NCBI GenBank assembly: GCA_040222855.1
Contig: JAVKCD010000019.1
Span: forward strand, 976,912-1,040,911
Source: Phycisphaeraceae bacterium
GTDB lineage: Bacteria > Planctomycetota > Phycisphaerae > Phycisphaerales > Phycisphaeraceae
Length of the DNA: 64,000 bases
Direction of reading: 5' to 3'
Below are positions 34,657 to 43,216 of this stretch, one piece after another. Position 1 is the first letter of the stretch; each line of letters begins with the position of its first letter. The translations under genes and the position numbers were made by a program. Below the pieces are notes generated by a model that did not search any database, was not told the DNA's origin, and was given only the letters and a program-made list of their open reading frames with translations.

Positions 34657-34676
34657 AGCCATCACGCGTGATGGCT
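34657..34676. repeat. Perfect 20-base palindrome in the EPS operon
   Basis: AGCCATCACGCGTGATGGCT is self-complementary over all 20 bases with no loop. It lies in the 239-base gap between the Wza-like stop and the exosortase start. It could be an operator for a dimeric regulator or a hairpin in the transcript; nothing decides between them. Confidence 0.5.
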
Positions 34677-34732
34677 CAAGATAGCAAAGATGGGCACCCC
34701 GGGGGAGTTAACCCTCTTGAGAGGGGGTGAGG

Positions 34733-36232
34733 TCAGTTGTTGTTCTGTCGCGGCCCGAAGACGTTCTCGTCGAAGTTCCGGTCGAGGATGAAGCCGAAGC
34801 CGTAGCTCATCCGGAAGCCGTTGCGAAAGACCGCGAGCGGGGAGGCAATGAAGTTGGTGCCGATATTGATCGTGTCGTTGGGCTTGAGATAGATATCGGG
34901 CTCTGTCATGTCGAAGATGGCCCGGAGGTTCAGGCGGATCGATGCCTCCTGGTTGTCACTCACCCTGCGGACCAGGTCCACACGCTCGGGGATGGCGATG
35001 GCCGAGAGGTTGCCCGCGGAGGCGATGAGCTGCTTGAGCGTCAGGTCGCGTTCGCCGGGGATCTGGTAAGCACCAGGCCGGTTGATGGCCCCGCCGATGT
35101 AGACGAACCCGCCGCTGGACTCGGGCACGCGGATCACGTCGCCGGGGCGGATCACGATGTTGTAGCGCATGTCGCCCTGGAGCAGCCCATCGCGGTAGGG
35201 GATCTCGATGATCCGCTGGGTGATCATCCGTCCGAGTGGGTCGTCGGCCTCAGGCGTTTCCTCGCCTGGGAGCGAGACCGGGGCGTTGGGGCGTCCGGCA
35301 CGGACCCAGCGGCCATTGACGTAGATCCATTGGGCACCGCCCTCTTCGGGATCGAGCCCGCGTTCCAGGGCGGAGGGGGCGGCGCTGGTCGAAGGGGTTT
35401 CGCCAAGGCCCAGATCGCCTAGGGGGTCGGCGTCGGGGCTCATCCCGCTGGCACTCGGCTCCTCGCCAAGGCCCTCGAAGAGGTCATCAATCAGTTCGCG
35501 TGATTGTTCCGGAGCCGGTTCCTCGGGGAGTCCCAGGTCCTGCTGGAACATGCCCTCTGATTCAGGCGTCAGGCGTGCCTGGCGGAGGATCTGGATGCGC
35601 TTGGTCCGACCCGGGACGCCGCGGGCCAGGGCCAGGGCGTCCATCAGGCGGAACTCGGGCTTGGGAATAACGTAGGTGCCGATGGCCACGCCACCGAGGG
35701 TGGGCTCGCCATAGACGGTGAAGGTGTTTTGTCGGGACTCCTGGATGATGACGCTGACGGTCGCGTCGCGGAGGATGCCCTTGTCTTCGAGTTGATCGAT
35801 GATGGTGCGCTCGAGCTGGCTTGGCGTCATGCCCGAGACCTTGATGGGTCCGACGACTTGGAGGCGGACCGTGCCGGTCTCGTCGATCCTGCGGGTCTGG
35901 ACCGACTCGACGCCTGGGACGATCAGCTCGAAGACGGTCACGGTGACGAGGTCGCCCGAGCCCATGACGTATTCCTGCACGTCGGGGACCAGGTCGCTGG
36001 GCTGGACCTGGGTGACGGGGAGGGCCTGGTTATCCCGTGATTCGATGATGTCGAGGCGGTCGAGGATGGGGGCTTCGCCGGGGGTATTCTCCCAGCGGCC
36101 GACGACGGAGGGGTCGAAGTACGAATCGAGTTCGCATCCGATCATCCCGATGGCCATGGCGACCACGAGGGTGGACTGGATCAGCCCGCCGACGGTGGTT
36201 CGTTTCCTGGATTGACGCTGCTTGATGCTCAC
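34733..36232 (-). CDS. Wza-like polysaccharide export lipoprotein
   Basis: Outer-membrane export protein of 499 residues with a signal ending in the lipobox MIGC. The Poly_export domain follows (YVMGSGDLVTVTVFEL, TGTVRLQVVGPIKVSGMTPSQLERTI). SLBB-type segments come next: FTVYGEPTLGGVAIGTYVIPKPEFRLMDALALA and, after an insert, FVYIGGAINRPGAYQIPGERDLTLKQLIA. The acidic, proline-rich insert of about 130 residues (EPAPEQSRELIDDLFEGLGEE onwards) between the SLBB segments is not usual. GTG start with AGGAG eight bases upstream. It is first in the exopolysaccharide operon. Confidence 0.9.
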   Translation of the reverse strand: MSIKQRQSRKRTTVGGLIQSTLVVAMAIGMIGCELDSYFDPSVVGRWENTPGEAPILDRLDIIESRDNQALPVTQVQPSDLVPDVQEYVMGSGDLVTVTVFELIVPGVESVQTRRIDETGTVRLQVVGPIKVSGMTPSQLERTIIDQLEDKGILRDATVSVIIQESRQNTFTVYGEPTLGGVAIGTYVIPKPEFRLMDALALARGVPGRTKRIQILRQARLTPESEGMFQQDLGLPEEPAPEQSRELIDDLFEGLGEEPSASGMSPDADPLGDLGLGETPSTSAAPSALERGLDPEEGGAQWIYVNGRWVRAGRPNAPVSLPGEETPEADDPLGRMITQRIIEIPYRDGLLQGDMRYNIVIRPGDVIRVPESSGGFVYIGGAINRPGAYQIPGERDLTLKQLIASAGNLSAIAIPERVDLVRRVSDNQEASIRLNLRAIFDMTEPDIYLKPNDTINIGTNFIASPLAVFRNGFRMSYGFGFILDRNFDENVFGPRQNNN

Positions 36233-36509
36233 GCCTGATGCTCCTGCTTACTGTCGTGCTCGAACGGCCCGCGGGGTGTCTTGGCACCGGATCATCACCC
36301 GATCCGAGTCGGGCGCATCGTACTCAAAGGCTGCGCCGATCGCACCTTGGAGCCACCTTACCATCGGCTACGCGTGGGTCTGGGCGTCACCTTAGGTTTG
36401 TGTTTCGGACTCAAAAAGGGTTGTGATCGTTAATGTGGTTGGGTCTGGATGATCGGACGTTGGGTCGGTTGGCGTGGTGCGGGAGCCGGTTCTCCGTTAA
36501 GAAAGGGGG

Positions 36510-37538
36510 ATGAAGATCGCCATCATCGGCAACGGCGCTATGGCCACGGTGTGTGCCCTGATCCTGGCACCCGGTAATCAGGTGCGTATCTGGGGTCGTG
36601 ATCCGCGGGTTCTTGGGGAGATGGCACGGGCGCGGGAGAACCTGCGTTATCTGCCGGGGCCGAGGCTGCCGGAGGGTGTGCTGATTACCAGTGATCTGCG
36701 GGAGGCGTTGGAGCGGTCGGAGCTGATCATTAATGCGATTCCGACGCAGCACATCCGGTCGGTGTGGGGTCAGATGGCCCCGCACACGCCTGGGGGGGTG
36801 CCGGTGGCGTCGGTGTCGAAGGGGATCGAGCAGGAGACGATATTGCGGCCGACGCAGATCATCGCGGAGGCGTTGCAGGACCCGGCGCACGGTCCGGATC
36901 ACCCGGATGGGGCGCCGCGGCGGATGGCGACGCTATCGGGTCCGACGGTGGCGGAGGAGCTGGGGCGGTGTCTGCCGGCGACGTTGTGTGCGGCTTCGGA
37001 GGACTTGGAGCTGGCGGAGATGTTGCAGAAGTTGTTTTCCACGCACTGGTTACGGGTTTACACGAACACGGATTTGTTGGGGGTGGAGCTGGCTGGTGCG
37101 ACGAAGAACGTGATTGCGTTGGCGGCGGGGATTCTGGATGGGCTGAAGGCTGGGATTAACGCGAAGAGTGCGTTGTTGGCGCGGGGGTTGGCGGAGATCT
37201 CGCGGCTGGGGCTGGCGATGGGGGCGCGTCAGGAGACGTTTTTCGGGATCGCGGGGGTGGGTGATCTGGCGACGACGTGTTTTTCGCCTTCGGGTCGTAA
37301 CCGGAGCTGTGGTGAGCAGTTAGGGAAGGGGAGGAAGCTGGCGGAGGTGTTGGCGGAGATCCCTGGGGTGGTGGAGGGGGTGCCGACGACGCGGGGTGTG
37401 GTGACGCTGGCGGAGCGATATCGGGTGGAGATGCCGATCACGACGGCGATCCATCGGGTGCTTTTTGAGGGGTTGGACCCGATTGACGGGATCTCGTCGC
37501 TGATGACGCGGGACCTCAAGGCGGAGCGTGTGAACTGA
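36510..37538 (+). CDS. gpsA: Glycerol-3-phosphate dehydrogenase [NAD(P)+]
   Basis: Cytoplasmic enzyme of 342 residues that reduces dihydroxyacetone phosphate to sn-glycerol 3-phosphate for phospholipids. Visible are the nucleotide fold IAIIGNGAMATVCAL, IINAIPTQHIRSV, VSKGIEQETI, the catalytic LLGVELAGATKNVIALAAGILDGL with its lysine, and GIAGVGDLATTCFSPSGRNR. Two positions differ from most GpsA: GNGAMAT for GAGSWGT, and GPTVAEEL for GPSFAxE. Length and the remaining motifs are standard. GAAAGGGGG precedes the ATG. Monocistronic. Confidence 0.95.
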   Translation: MKIAIIGNGAMATVCALILAPGNQVRIWGRDPRVLGEMARARENLRYLPGPRLPEGVLITSDLREALERSELIINAIPTQHIRSVWGQMAPHTPGGVPVASVSKGIEQETILRPTQIIAEALQDPAHGPDHPDGAPRRMATLSGPTVAEELGRCLPATLCAASEDLELAEMLQKLFSTHWLRVYTNTDLLGVELAGATKNVIALAAGILDGLKAGINAKSALLARGLAEISRLGLAMGARQETFFGIAGVGDLATTCFSPSGRNRSCGEQLGKGRKLAEVLAEIPGVVEGVPTTRGVVTLAERYRVEMPITTAIHRVLFEGLDPIDGISSLMTRDLKAERVN

Positions 37539-37736
37539 GTCTTTTTGGCTAAATGAACACCGTTTCGGGGTTGTTGTCGTCAATCAAACGTGACCGATGG
37601 CCCCCGGAATGCGGTTGTTTGTGCGCACGTTTGGTGTGGTTGCGCGTTTGGGTTGGCCTTGTCTGACTTACCGGTTGGTGACGGGTTGGTGCGCACGGGG
37701 GTGGTATTTGGCGCGGTGGGTTGGGGGTTCTGTGGG

Positions 37737-37751
37737 CACCCCTTCGGGGTG
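37737..37751. other. Small hairpin between gpsA and the beta-helix protein gene
   Basis: CACCCC-TTC-GGGGTG in the 246-base gap between converging genes. There is no U-tract on either side, so termination is uncertain. I see no gene in the gap. Confidence 0.35.
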
Positions 37752-37784
37752 ACCCCAGGCACCCGGAGTGAGTCTTGGGTTTGG

Positions 37785-40337
37785 TCAGGGGGTGGGTGTG
37801 AAGCCGGCGGCGTCTAGGGTGCCGGCGGGGTCGTCGAAGTCGATGGAGCCGGTGATGGTTCCGCCGGTGTTGATGGCGGTGGGGCTAGCAGTGAGGGGGT
37901 CCTGATCGAGGACGGTGAAGGTGTTACCGGTTCCGTTGATGGTGACGTTGGAGTCGACGAAGTCGAAGGTGGTGGTCTGGACGGTGTCGGCGGCGTCGGC
38001 GTTGGTCTGGAAGAAGCTGTCCTGGATGGTGACGGTGCTGGAGTCAATGGCGAAGAAGGTTCCTGCACCGGGGTCACCAGCGGAATCGAGGTTCTGGCTG
38101 AGGTCAAAGCCTACGCTGTCGAAGGTGATGGGCGTGGTTCCGCCTGAGTTTTCGACGCGGACGAGGGCACCGACGAAGTGTCCGCCGGTCTGGAAGAAGG
38201 AAGCGGGGCCGAGGACGCCTGGGGTGGTGTCGGCCTGGAAGGTGATGTCCTGGGAGTTGTTGATGTAGACGAGGCTGTCGAAGCTTCCGGGTGTGCTGGC
38301 AATGGAGATGACATTGACCTGGGCGAGATCGATGTTGGTGAGTGTGGCGGCGTTGACGTTATCGAGTACGAAGATTTCGCCTGTGGTGATTCCGGCCTGG
38401 GTGGGTGATGTCCCGCCGACGAATCCGGAGGCGGCGAAGGTGTTGATGGTGAGGTTGGTGACGTTCTGGGCGTTCATGATGCGGTTGGCGGCGGCGTTAC
38501 CTGCGAATGGGTTGCCCTGGACGTTGATGTTGCTGAGGTTGATGGTGTCGGCATCGGTGATGCGGAAGGCGTCGGTGGATGTTCCTGAGCCTGAGGTGAA
38601 GAGGCCGTTGATGGTGATGTTGTTGGCATTGTTTTCGATGACAAGGCCGTCGCCTGCGAATGAGTCGAGTGTGGTGTTCTCGATGGTGATGTTGTTGGTG
38701 GCGGCATCGGTGATGCGGATGTTGGAGGAGGCGGTTGTTACGGCTGCGCCGCCACCACTCGGGGTCGAGGTGGTGAAGCTGTTTCCGATGCTGACGTTGG
38801 AGGCTCCGTTCTCGATGAGGATGCCTTCGTTGGTATGACCCCGGATGCCTGAGTTCTGGATGCTGACGTTGGAGGCGTTGTTGACTCGGATCGCGGCCTG
38901 GGAGCTGGCGTTTTGGAAGACGACTTCGGTGCTCTGGATGAGGATGTTGTCTGAGCCGCCGGAGATGACGAGGCCATCGCCTGATTGTGATGAGAGGGTG
39001 CCGGCGTAGAAGACGTTGTTGACGTTGTTGACGACGAGTCCGTTGTTTCCGCCGATGAGGACGACGTTGTCGATGGTGTTGTCATTGGCGGCGACGAGGA
39101 CGTTGGTGAGGTTGTCAGTTTGTTCGATGAATCCTGAGCTACCGGGCACACGGAAGAAGCTGGTTTGTGAGCCGTCGGTATTCGCGAGTTGGAGAACGGC
39201 CCCTCCGCCGTAGAGTCGCTGGTCGTCCTGGAGATTAAGGGTGTTGGCGGGTTCGAGTCGTTCGCCGCTGGCTCCGGCCTGGATGAAGATGACGGGTGCG
39301 TTGGCGTTGATGGTGGCTTCGAGGTCGCTGGTGGGGTCGGCCTGGGTACCCGTGCCGGTGGGCGAGCCGTCTCCGCGTACTACGGTGACGTTGCCGAAGG
39401 GTGTGCCTGCGGTTCCTGGGATGGTGGCGGGTTGGGTGTTGACGATTTTGGAGGTGGTTCCGGTGACGATATCGACATCGCGTTCGACCTTGCGGGTCAT
39501 GCGTTTGGGTTGCCAGTCGGGGAGGGGCGCGGAGACGGCGCCGGGTCGCCCGCCGAAGCCGAGGGGTACGCGGAATCCGATGGTGACCTGGGTGATGTCG
39601 TTGCGGACGTCATCGGTTTGCCACTGGACGCCTGTGGAGATGGTGGATCCTGGGAGGATCATGTCGGTGGGGATGTTCCATTCGGCGCGGATTCGTGGAC
39701 CGGAGACGGTTTCGAAGCCGGAGTCATCGAAGTGGAAGTAACCGGCGTAGAGCCAGGCGTTGATGTCTTTGACGGGTGACCGGACGCCGGCTTCGAGGTC
39801 GAAGCCTGGGAGGGGTTTTTCGACGCCTCGGCTCTGGGCGAAGTTGAGGGTGTTGCCGATGAGGAGTCCGGAGTTGGTGAATGTGCCGAACTGTGATTCT
39901 TTGTCTTCGGGGATGTAGATGTTTCCACGGAACTCGAAGTATTCGAGGAGGACTTCGCCGCCGAAGGTGAGTTGGCTGAACTGGTTGTCGTTGGGGGAGA
40001 GGAGGTGGTCGTAGAAGCCGTATCCGCCGAGGATGATGTTGTCGGTGATGAGGTGTCGGTAGCCGAGACCGAGGTTGAACTCTTGTGAGCTGTCGTCGGC
40101 GAGTCGGTAGCGGAAGTCGGTGAAGAGGAGCTGGTCCTGGAACTGCGTGAGGGGGATGAGGAGGTCGACTTCGCCGATGTTGCGGTCGGGTCCGAGTTTT
40201 CCTTCGATGGAGAGGAAGGCGTCCCAGTATTCGCGGATGCCGAAGTGGCCCTCGGTCTGTGCGGTGGCGGGGCAGGTGAGGGTGCCGAGGAGGGTGAGTC
40301 CAAGCAGGTAGCCGGTCTTCGACCAGGATGAACGCAT
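37785..40337 (-). CDS. Inverse-autotransporter-like barrel with beta-helix passenger
   Basis: Exported protein of 850 residues. The signal peptide ends near CPATAQ. Residues about 30-280 resemble the beta-domain of inverse autotransporters (intimin/invasin): EFNLGLGYRHLITDNIILGGYGFYDH, then QLTFGGEVLLEYFEFRGNIYIP and alternating strands such as FDLEAGVRSPV and ISTGVQWQTDDV. A linker leads to a right-handed beta-helix passenger with many N-x-x-I repeats (NNITIENTTLDS, NNVNNVFYAG). The ATG at 40337 has GGAG eleven bases upstream and is preferred to the in-frame TTG at 40346. The C-terminus ends in the helix, without an obvious adhesin head or sorting tail. It is a single-gene unit. Confidence 0.72.
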   Translation of the reverse strand: MRSSWSKTGYLLGLTLLGTLTCPATAQTEGHFGIREYWDAFLSIEGKLGPDRNIGEVDLLIPLTQFQDQLLFTDFRYRLADDSSQEFNLGLGYRHLITDNIILGGYGFYDHLLSPNDNQFSQLTFGGEVLLEYFEFRGNIYIPEDKESQFGTFTNSGLLIGNTLNFAQSRGVEKPLPGFDLEAGVRSPVKDINAWLYAGYFHFDDSGFETVSGPRIRAEWNIPTDMILPGSTISTGVQWQTDDVRNDITQVTIGFRVPLGFGGRPGAVSAPLPDWQPKRMTRKVERDVDIVTGTTSKIVNTQPATIPGTAGTPFGNVTVVRGDGSPTGTGTQADPTSDLEATINANAPVIFIQAGASGERLEPANTLNLQDDQRLYGGGAVLQLANTDGSQTSFFRVPGSSGFIEQTDNLTNVLVAANDNTIDNVVLIGGNNGLVVNNVNNVFYAGTLSSQSGDGLVISGGSDNILIQSTEVVFQNASSQAAIRVNNASNVSIQNSGIRGHTNEGILIENGASNVSIGNSFTTSTPSGGGAAVTTASSNIRITDAATNNITIENTTLDSFAGDGLVIENNANNITINGLFTSGSGTSTDAFRITDADTINLSNINVQGNPFAGNAAANRIMNAQNVTNLTINTFAASGFVGGTSPTQAGITTGEIFVLDNVNAATLTNIDLAQVNVISIASTPGSFDSLVYINNSQDITFQADTTPGVLGPASFFQTGGHFVGALVRVENSGGTTPITFDSVGFDLSQNLDSAGDPGAGTFFAIDSSTVTIQDSFFQTNADAADTVQTTTFDFVDSNVTINGTGNTFTVLDQDPLTASPTAINTGGTITGSIDFDDPAGTLDAAGFTPTP

Positions 40338-40439
40338 CAGCGGCAAACTCCGTGGCTGCGGGGTCGTTCCCTGCCAGCGGGACGAGGGTATCAGAGGCGG
40401 TAGCGGGGGGTCAAAGGTCTGTTCGGCGGGTCGATGGGT

Positions 40440-41738
40440 TCAGGATGAGGGTTTTCGGAGGATGAGTGAGTCGTTTTGCCCGCCGAAGCCGAAGCTGTTG
40501 CTCATACAGAGGTTGACGGAGGCCTGGCGGGCGTGGTTGGGGATGTAGTCGAGGTCGCAATCGGGGTCGGGGGTGTTGAGGTTGATGGTGGGGGGGAGGA
40601 CGCCATCGCGGAGGGCGAGGATGCAGGTGATGGCTTCGACGGCTCCGGCGGCGGCGATGAGGTGTCCGATCATGCTTTTGGCGGAGCTGATGGGGATGTT
40701 TTTGGCGTGTTCGCCGAAGACGGCTTTGACGGCGGTGGTCTCGGTGGCGTCGTTTTCCTTGGTGGAGGTGCCGTGGGCGGAGATATAGTCGATGTCCTGG
40801 GGTTTTGCGTTGGCGTCGGCGAGGGCGTTGTTCATGGCTTCGGCGGCGCCTCGGCCTTCGGGGTGGATGTCGGTGAGTCGGTAGGCGTCGGCGGTGGAGC
40901 CGTATCCGGCGACTTCGGCGAGGATGGTGGCGTTGCGGGCTTTGGCGTGTTGTTCGGTTTCGAGGATGAGCATTCCGGCGCCTTCGCCCATGACGAATCC
41001 GTCGCGGTCGGCGGAGAAGGGTCTGGAGGCGGCTTTGGGGTCGTCGTTGCGGGTGGACATGGCGGTGAGTCGGATGAATCCGGTCATGCCGAGGGGGTGG
41101 ACCATAGTGTGGGCCCCGCCAGCGAGCATGACGTCGGCGTGTCCTTGTCGGATGAGGTCGAGGGCTTCGCCGATGGCCTGGGTGGAGGCGGCGCAGGCGG
41201 TGAGGCATGAGGAGGAGGGTCCACGGGTGTTGAACTCCATGGCGAGTCGTGTGAGGGTGAGTCCGGTTTCCTGGTCCATTTCGGGTGCGGGTTGCATGTG
41301 CTGGGTGGCGGCCTGGGCCCAGTTTTTTGCATCGATAGCGCGGTCTTCGGGGTTCCAACCGGCGAGGTTGGCGGCGACGTAGTTGTCGAAGTCGGGTGGC
41401 GCTTCGCCTGCGCCGAGGTAGATACCGACGCGGTCGCGGTCGAGGGATGTGGCGTCGTCTAGTCGGGCGTTTTGCCAGGCCATGGCGGCGGCGCCGAGGG
41501 CGAAACCGGCGTAGCGGCTGAGGGGGCCCTGGCGGTCGGTGGTTTTGAGGAGTGGGGTGGGGTCGAAGTTTTGGACCTGTGCGGCGAAGGAGGTGGCGAG
41601 TGTGGATCCGTCGAAGGTTTCGATGGGTTTTGCACCGGATTCGCCGTTTAGGAGTCGTTTCCAGGTGGTGTCGATGTCGCAGCCGAGGGGTGTGACCCAG
41701 CCGATGCCGGTGATGACGACGCGGGGGCGGCCTGTCAT
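40440..41738 (-). CDS. Beta-ketoacyl-ACP synthase (KS-alpha, FabF-like)
   Basis: Thiolase-fold condensing enzyme of 432 residues. The whole active site is present: Cys182 in SCLTACAAST, His322 in SAHGTST, Lys354 and His359 in SSAKSMIGHLIAAAG. It should condense malonyl-ACP with an acyl primer. Its start overlaps the stop of a second ketosynthase homologue that lacks the active site, so it is probably the catalytic half of a heterodimer as in type II polyketide synthases rather than housekeeping FabF. No ACP, ketoreductase or dehydratase gene is adjacent. Confidence 0.9.
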   Translation of the reverse strand: MTGRPRVVITGIGWVTPLGCDIDTTWKRLLNGESGAKPIETFDGSTLATSFAAQVQNFDPTPLLKTTDRQGPLSRYAGFALGAAAMAWQNARLDDATSLDRDRVGIYLGAGEAPPDFDNYVAANLAGWNPEDRAIDAKNWAQAATQHMQPAPEMDQETGLTLTRLAMEFNTRGPSSSCLTACAASTQAIGEALDLIRQGHADVMLAGGAHTMVHPLGMTGFIRLTAMSTRNDDPKAASRPFSADRDGFVMGEGAGMLILETEQHAKARNATILAEVAGYGSTADAYRLTDIHPEGRGAAEAMNNALADANAKPQDIDYISAHGTSTKENDATETTAVKAVFGEHAKNIPISSAKSMIGHLIAAAGAVEAITCILALRDGVLPPTINLNTPDPDCDLDYIPNHARQASVNLCMSNSFGFGGQNDSLILRKPSS

Positions 41739-43066
41739 GGTTGGGCTCCGGTGTTGGTGTCGATGGAGCGGAGGATGGCGGCGGCGGATTGTGCGCCGGT
41801 GCTGGTGCCGAAGACCAGGGCGTGTTGGAGTTTTTTGGTTTGGGCGGGGCAGTCGGTGGTGATGTTGTTGCGGGGGTTGTTGCGTTTGGTGATGGCGGGG
41901 ATGGTTTGGTGTTTGAGGGCGAGAGCGGCGACGGCTAGGTCGATGGGTCCTCCGGCGGCGAAGCACTCGCCGAGGATGGCCCGGGGTGTGATGACGGGGA
42001 TTGCGGGGAGGAGGTCGCCGAAGACTTGGAGCATGGCGTCGGCGTCGGCCTGGTCGAGGATTGGGTGTCCTGGTGAGCCGGCGACGATGAGGTCGATGTC
42101 GGAGGGTTTGAGCTTGGCGTGGTCGAGTGCTCGTTGGATGGCGAGTTGGATGGCTTTGGGGTCGGCGGCGGGTTGTGTGGAGGGGATTTGGTCGAGGACG
42201 CCTTGGGCGGAGCCGAAGGCGAGGAGTTCTGCGTAGGCGGGGTGGTTACGGGGTGGTTGCTGGTCGGTGGCTTCGAGGATGAGGACGGCGGCGGCTTCGC
42301 CGAGGACGGTTCCGCTGGCGGCGTGGTCGAGGGGTCTGGGGAGGTGTTGTGGGTCGGTTCCGTGGGAGGCGAGGCTGGAGAACTGTTGTCGGAGCATGGC
42401 GAGGGGGTTGATTCTGGCTTCGGCTCCGCCTGCGAAGGCGATGTCGGCGTCGTTTCGGCGGATGGCGCGGAGGGCTTCGCCGACGGCGAGGAGTCCGCTG
42501 GCCTGTCCTGCGGTGATGGTGTTGGAGGGTCCGTGGAGGTCGTGGATGATGGTGACGTGGCAGGCGAGCATGTTGGGGAGGTACTTGAGCATCCAGAGGG
42601 GTGTGAGGTGTTCGATGCCTTTTTCCCCCCACATTTGGAGTGAGAACTTTCCTTCGCTGTCTGTGGCTTGGTGGAGGGCGGCGGTGAGTTCGTCGAGATC
42701 GGCGACGATGAGTCCGGCGCCGAAGTGGGCGGCGACGCGTTCGGGGGGGTAGGTGCGTTCGGTGTCCTGGGTGGTGCCGGCGGTGAGGAGGTTGGCGTCG
42801 CGGGCGGCGAGGTCGGCGGCTGCGACGGCGAGTTGGGTGTCGCGGGCCATGACCTTGGTGGCTTTGCGGTAGGACTTGGGGACGGCGTCGCGGACGTTGA
42901 AGTCGGTGATTTCGGCGGCGAGGGTGGTTTGGAGTCCGGAGGCGTCGAAGGCCTGGATGGGAGCGATGGTGGAGCGGCCGGATTGGAGGGTGTCCCAGAG
43001 GGCTTGGTGATCTGCGCCTGCGGCGGAGAGGGTGCCGAGGCCGGTGATGAGCACGCGTCGGTGCAT
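41735..43066 (-). CDS. Chain-length-factor-like ketosynthase homologue (KS-beta)
   Basis: A 443-residue ketosynthase-fold protein with all catalytic positions altered. The nucleophile elbow reads ITAGQASG, so Gln188 replaces cysteine. The first histidine region is IVAGSPGHP rather than AHGT. The second is ILGECFAAGG with Glu367 instead of histidine. Cys-to-Gln is the hallmark of the chain-length factor of type II polyketide synthases, which pairs with a KS-alpha and sets product length. The ATGA overlap with the downstream KS-alpha fits obligate pairing. Product unknown. Confidence 0.85.
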   Translation of the reverse strand: MHRRVLITGLGTLSAAGADHQALWDTLQSGRSTIAPIQAFDASGLQTTLAAEITDFNVRDAVPKSYRKATKVMARDTQLAVAAADLAARDANLLTAGTTQDTERTYPPERVAAHFGAGLIVADLDELTAALHQATDSEGKFSLQMWGEKGIEHLTPLWMLKYLPNMLACHVTIIHDLHGPSNTITAGQASGLLAVGEALRAIRRNDADIAFAGGAEARINPLAMLRQQFSSLASHGTDPQHLPRPLDHAASGTVLGEAAAVLILEATDQQPPRNHPAYAELLAFGSAQGVLDQIPSTQPAADPKAIQLAIQRALDHAKLKPSDIDLIVAGSPGHPILDQADADAMLQVFGDLLPAIPVITPRAILGECFAAGGPIDLAVAALALKHQTIPAITKRNNPRNNITTDCPAQTKKLQHALVFGTSTGAQSAAAILRSIDTNTGAQP

Positions 43067-43106
43067 GGTGTTGGTTGTCCTGCTCGGGGCGTGTCTGGTG
43101 GGCGCG

Positions 43107-43112
43107 AGTCTA
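43107..43112 (-). promoter_or_regulatory. Candidate -10 element for the ketosynthase pair
   Basis: TAGACT on the minus strand, 40 bases before the KS-beta ATG. TGGTGA 17 bases upstream is a weak -35. Same hexamer as at rpsB and efp. Confidence 0.4.
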
Positions 43113-43216
43113 ATCCGCGCTGGTGTGGTTCACCACTTTGAGCTAGGTGAGATAGGATGGAGGTTTATGTTTGGTGGTTCCTCTGCCCGTCTTGGTGTTC
43201 CCAGGAGGCTCTCGTT

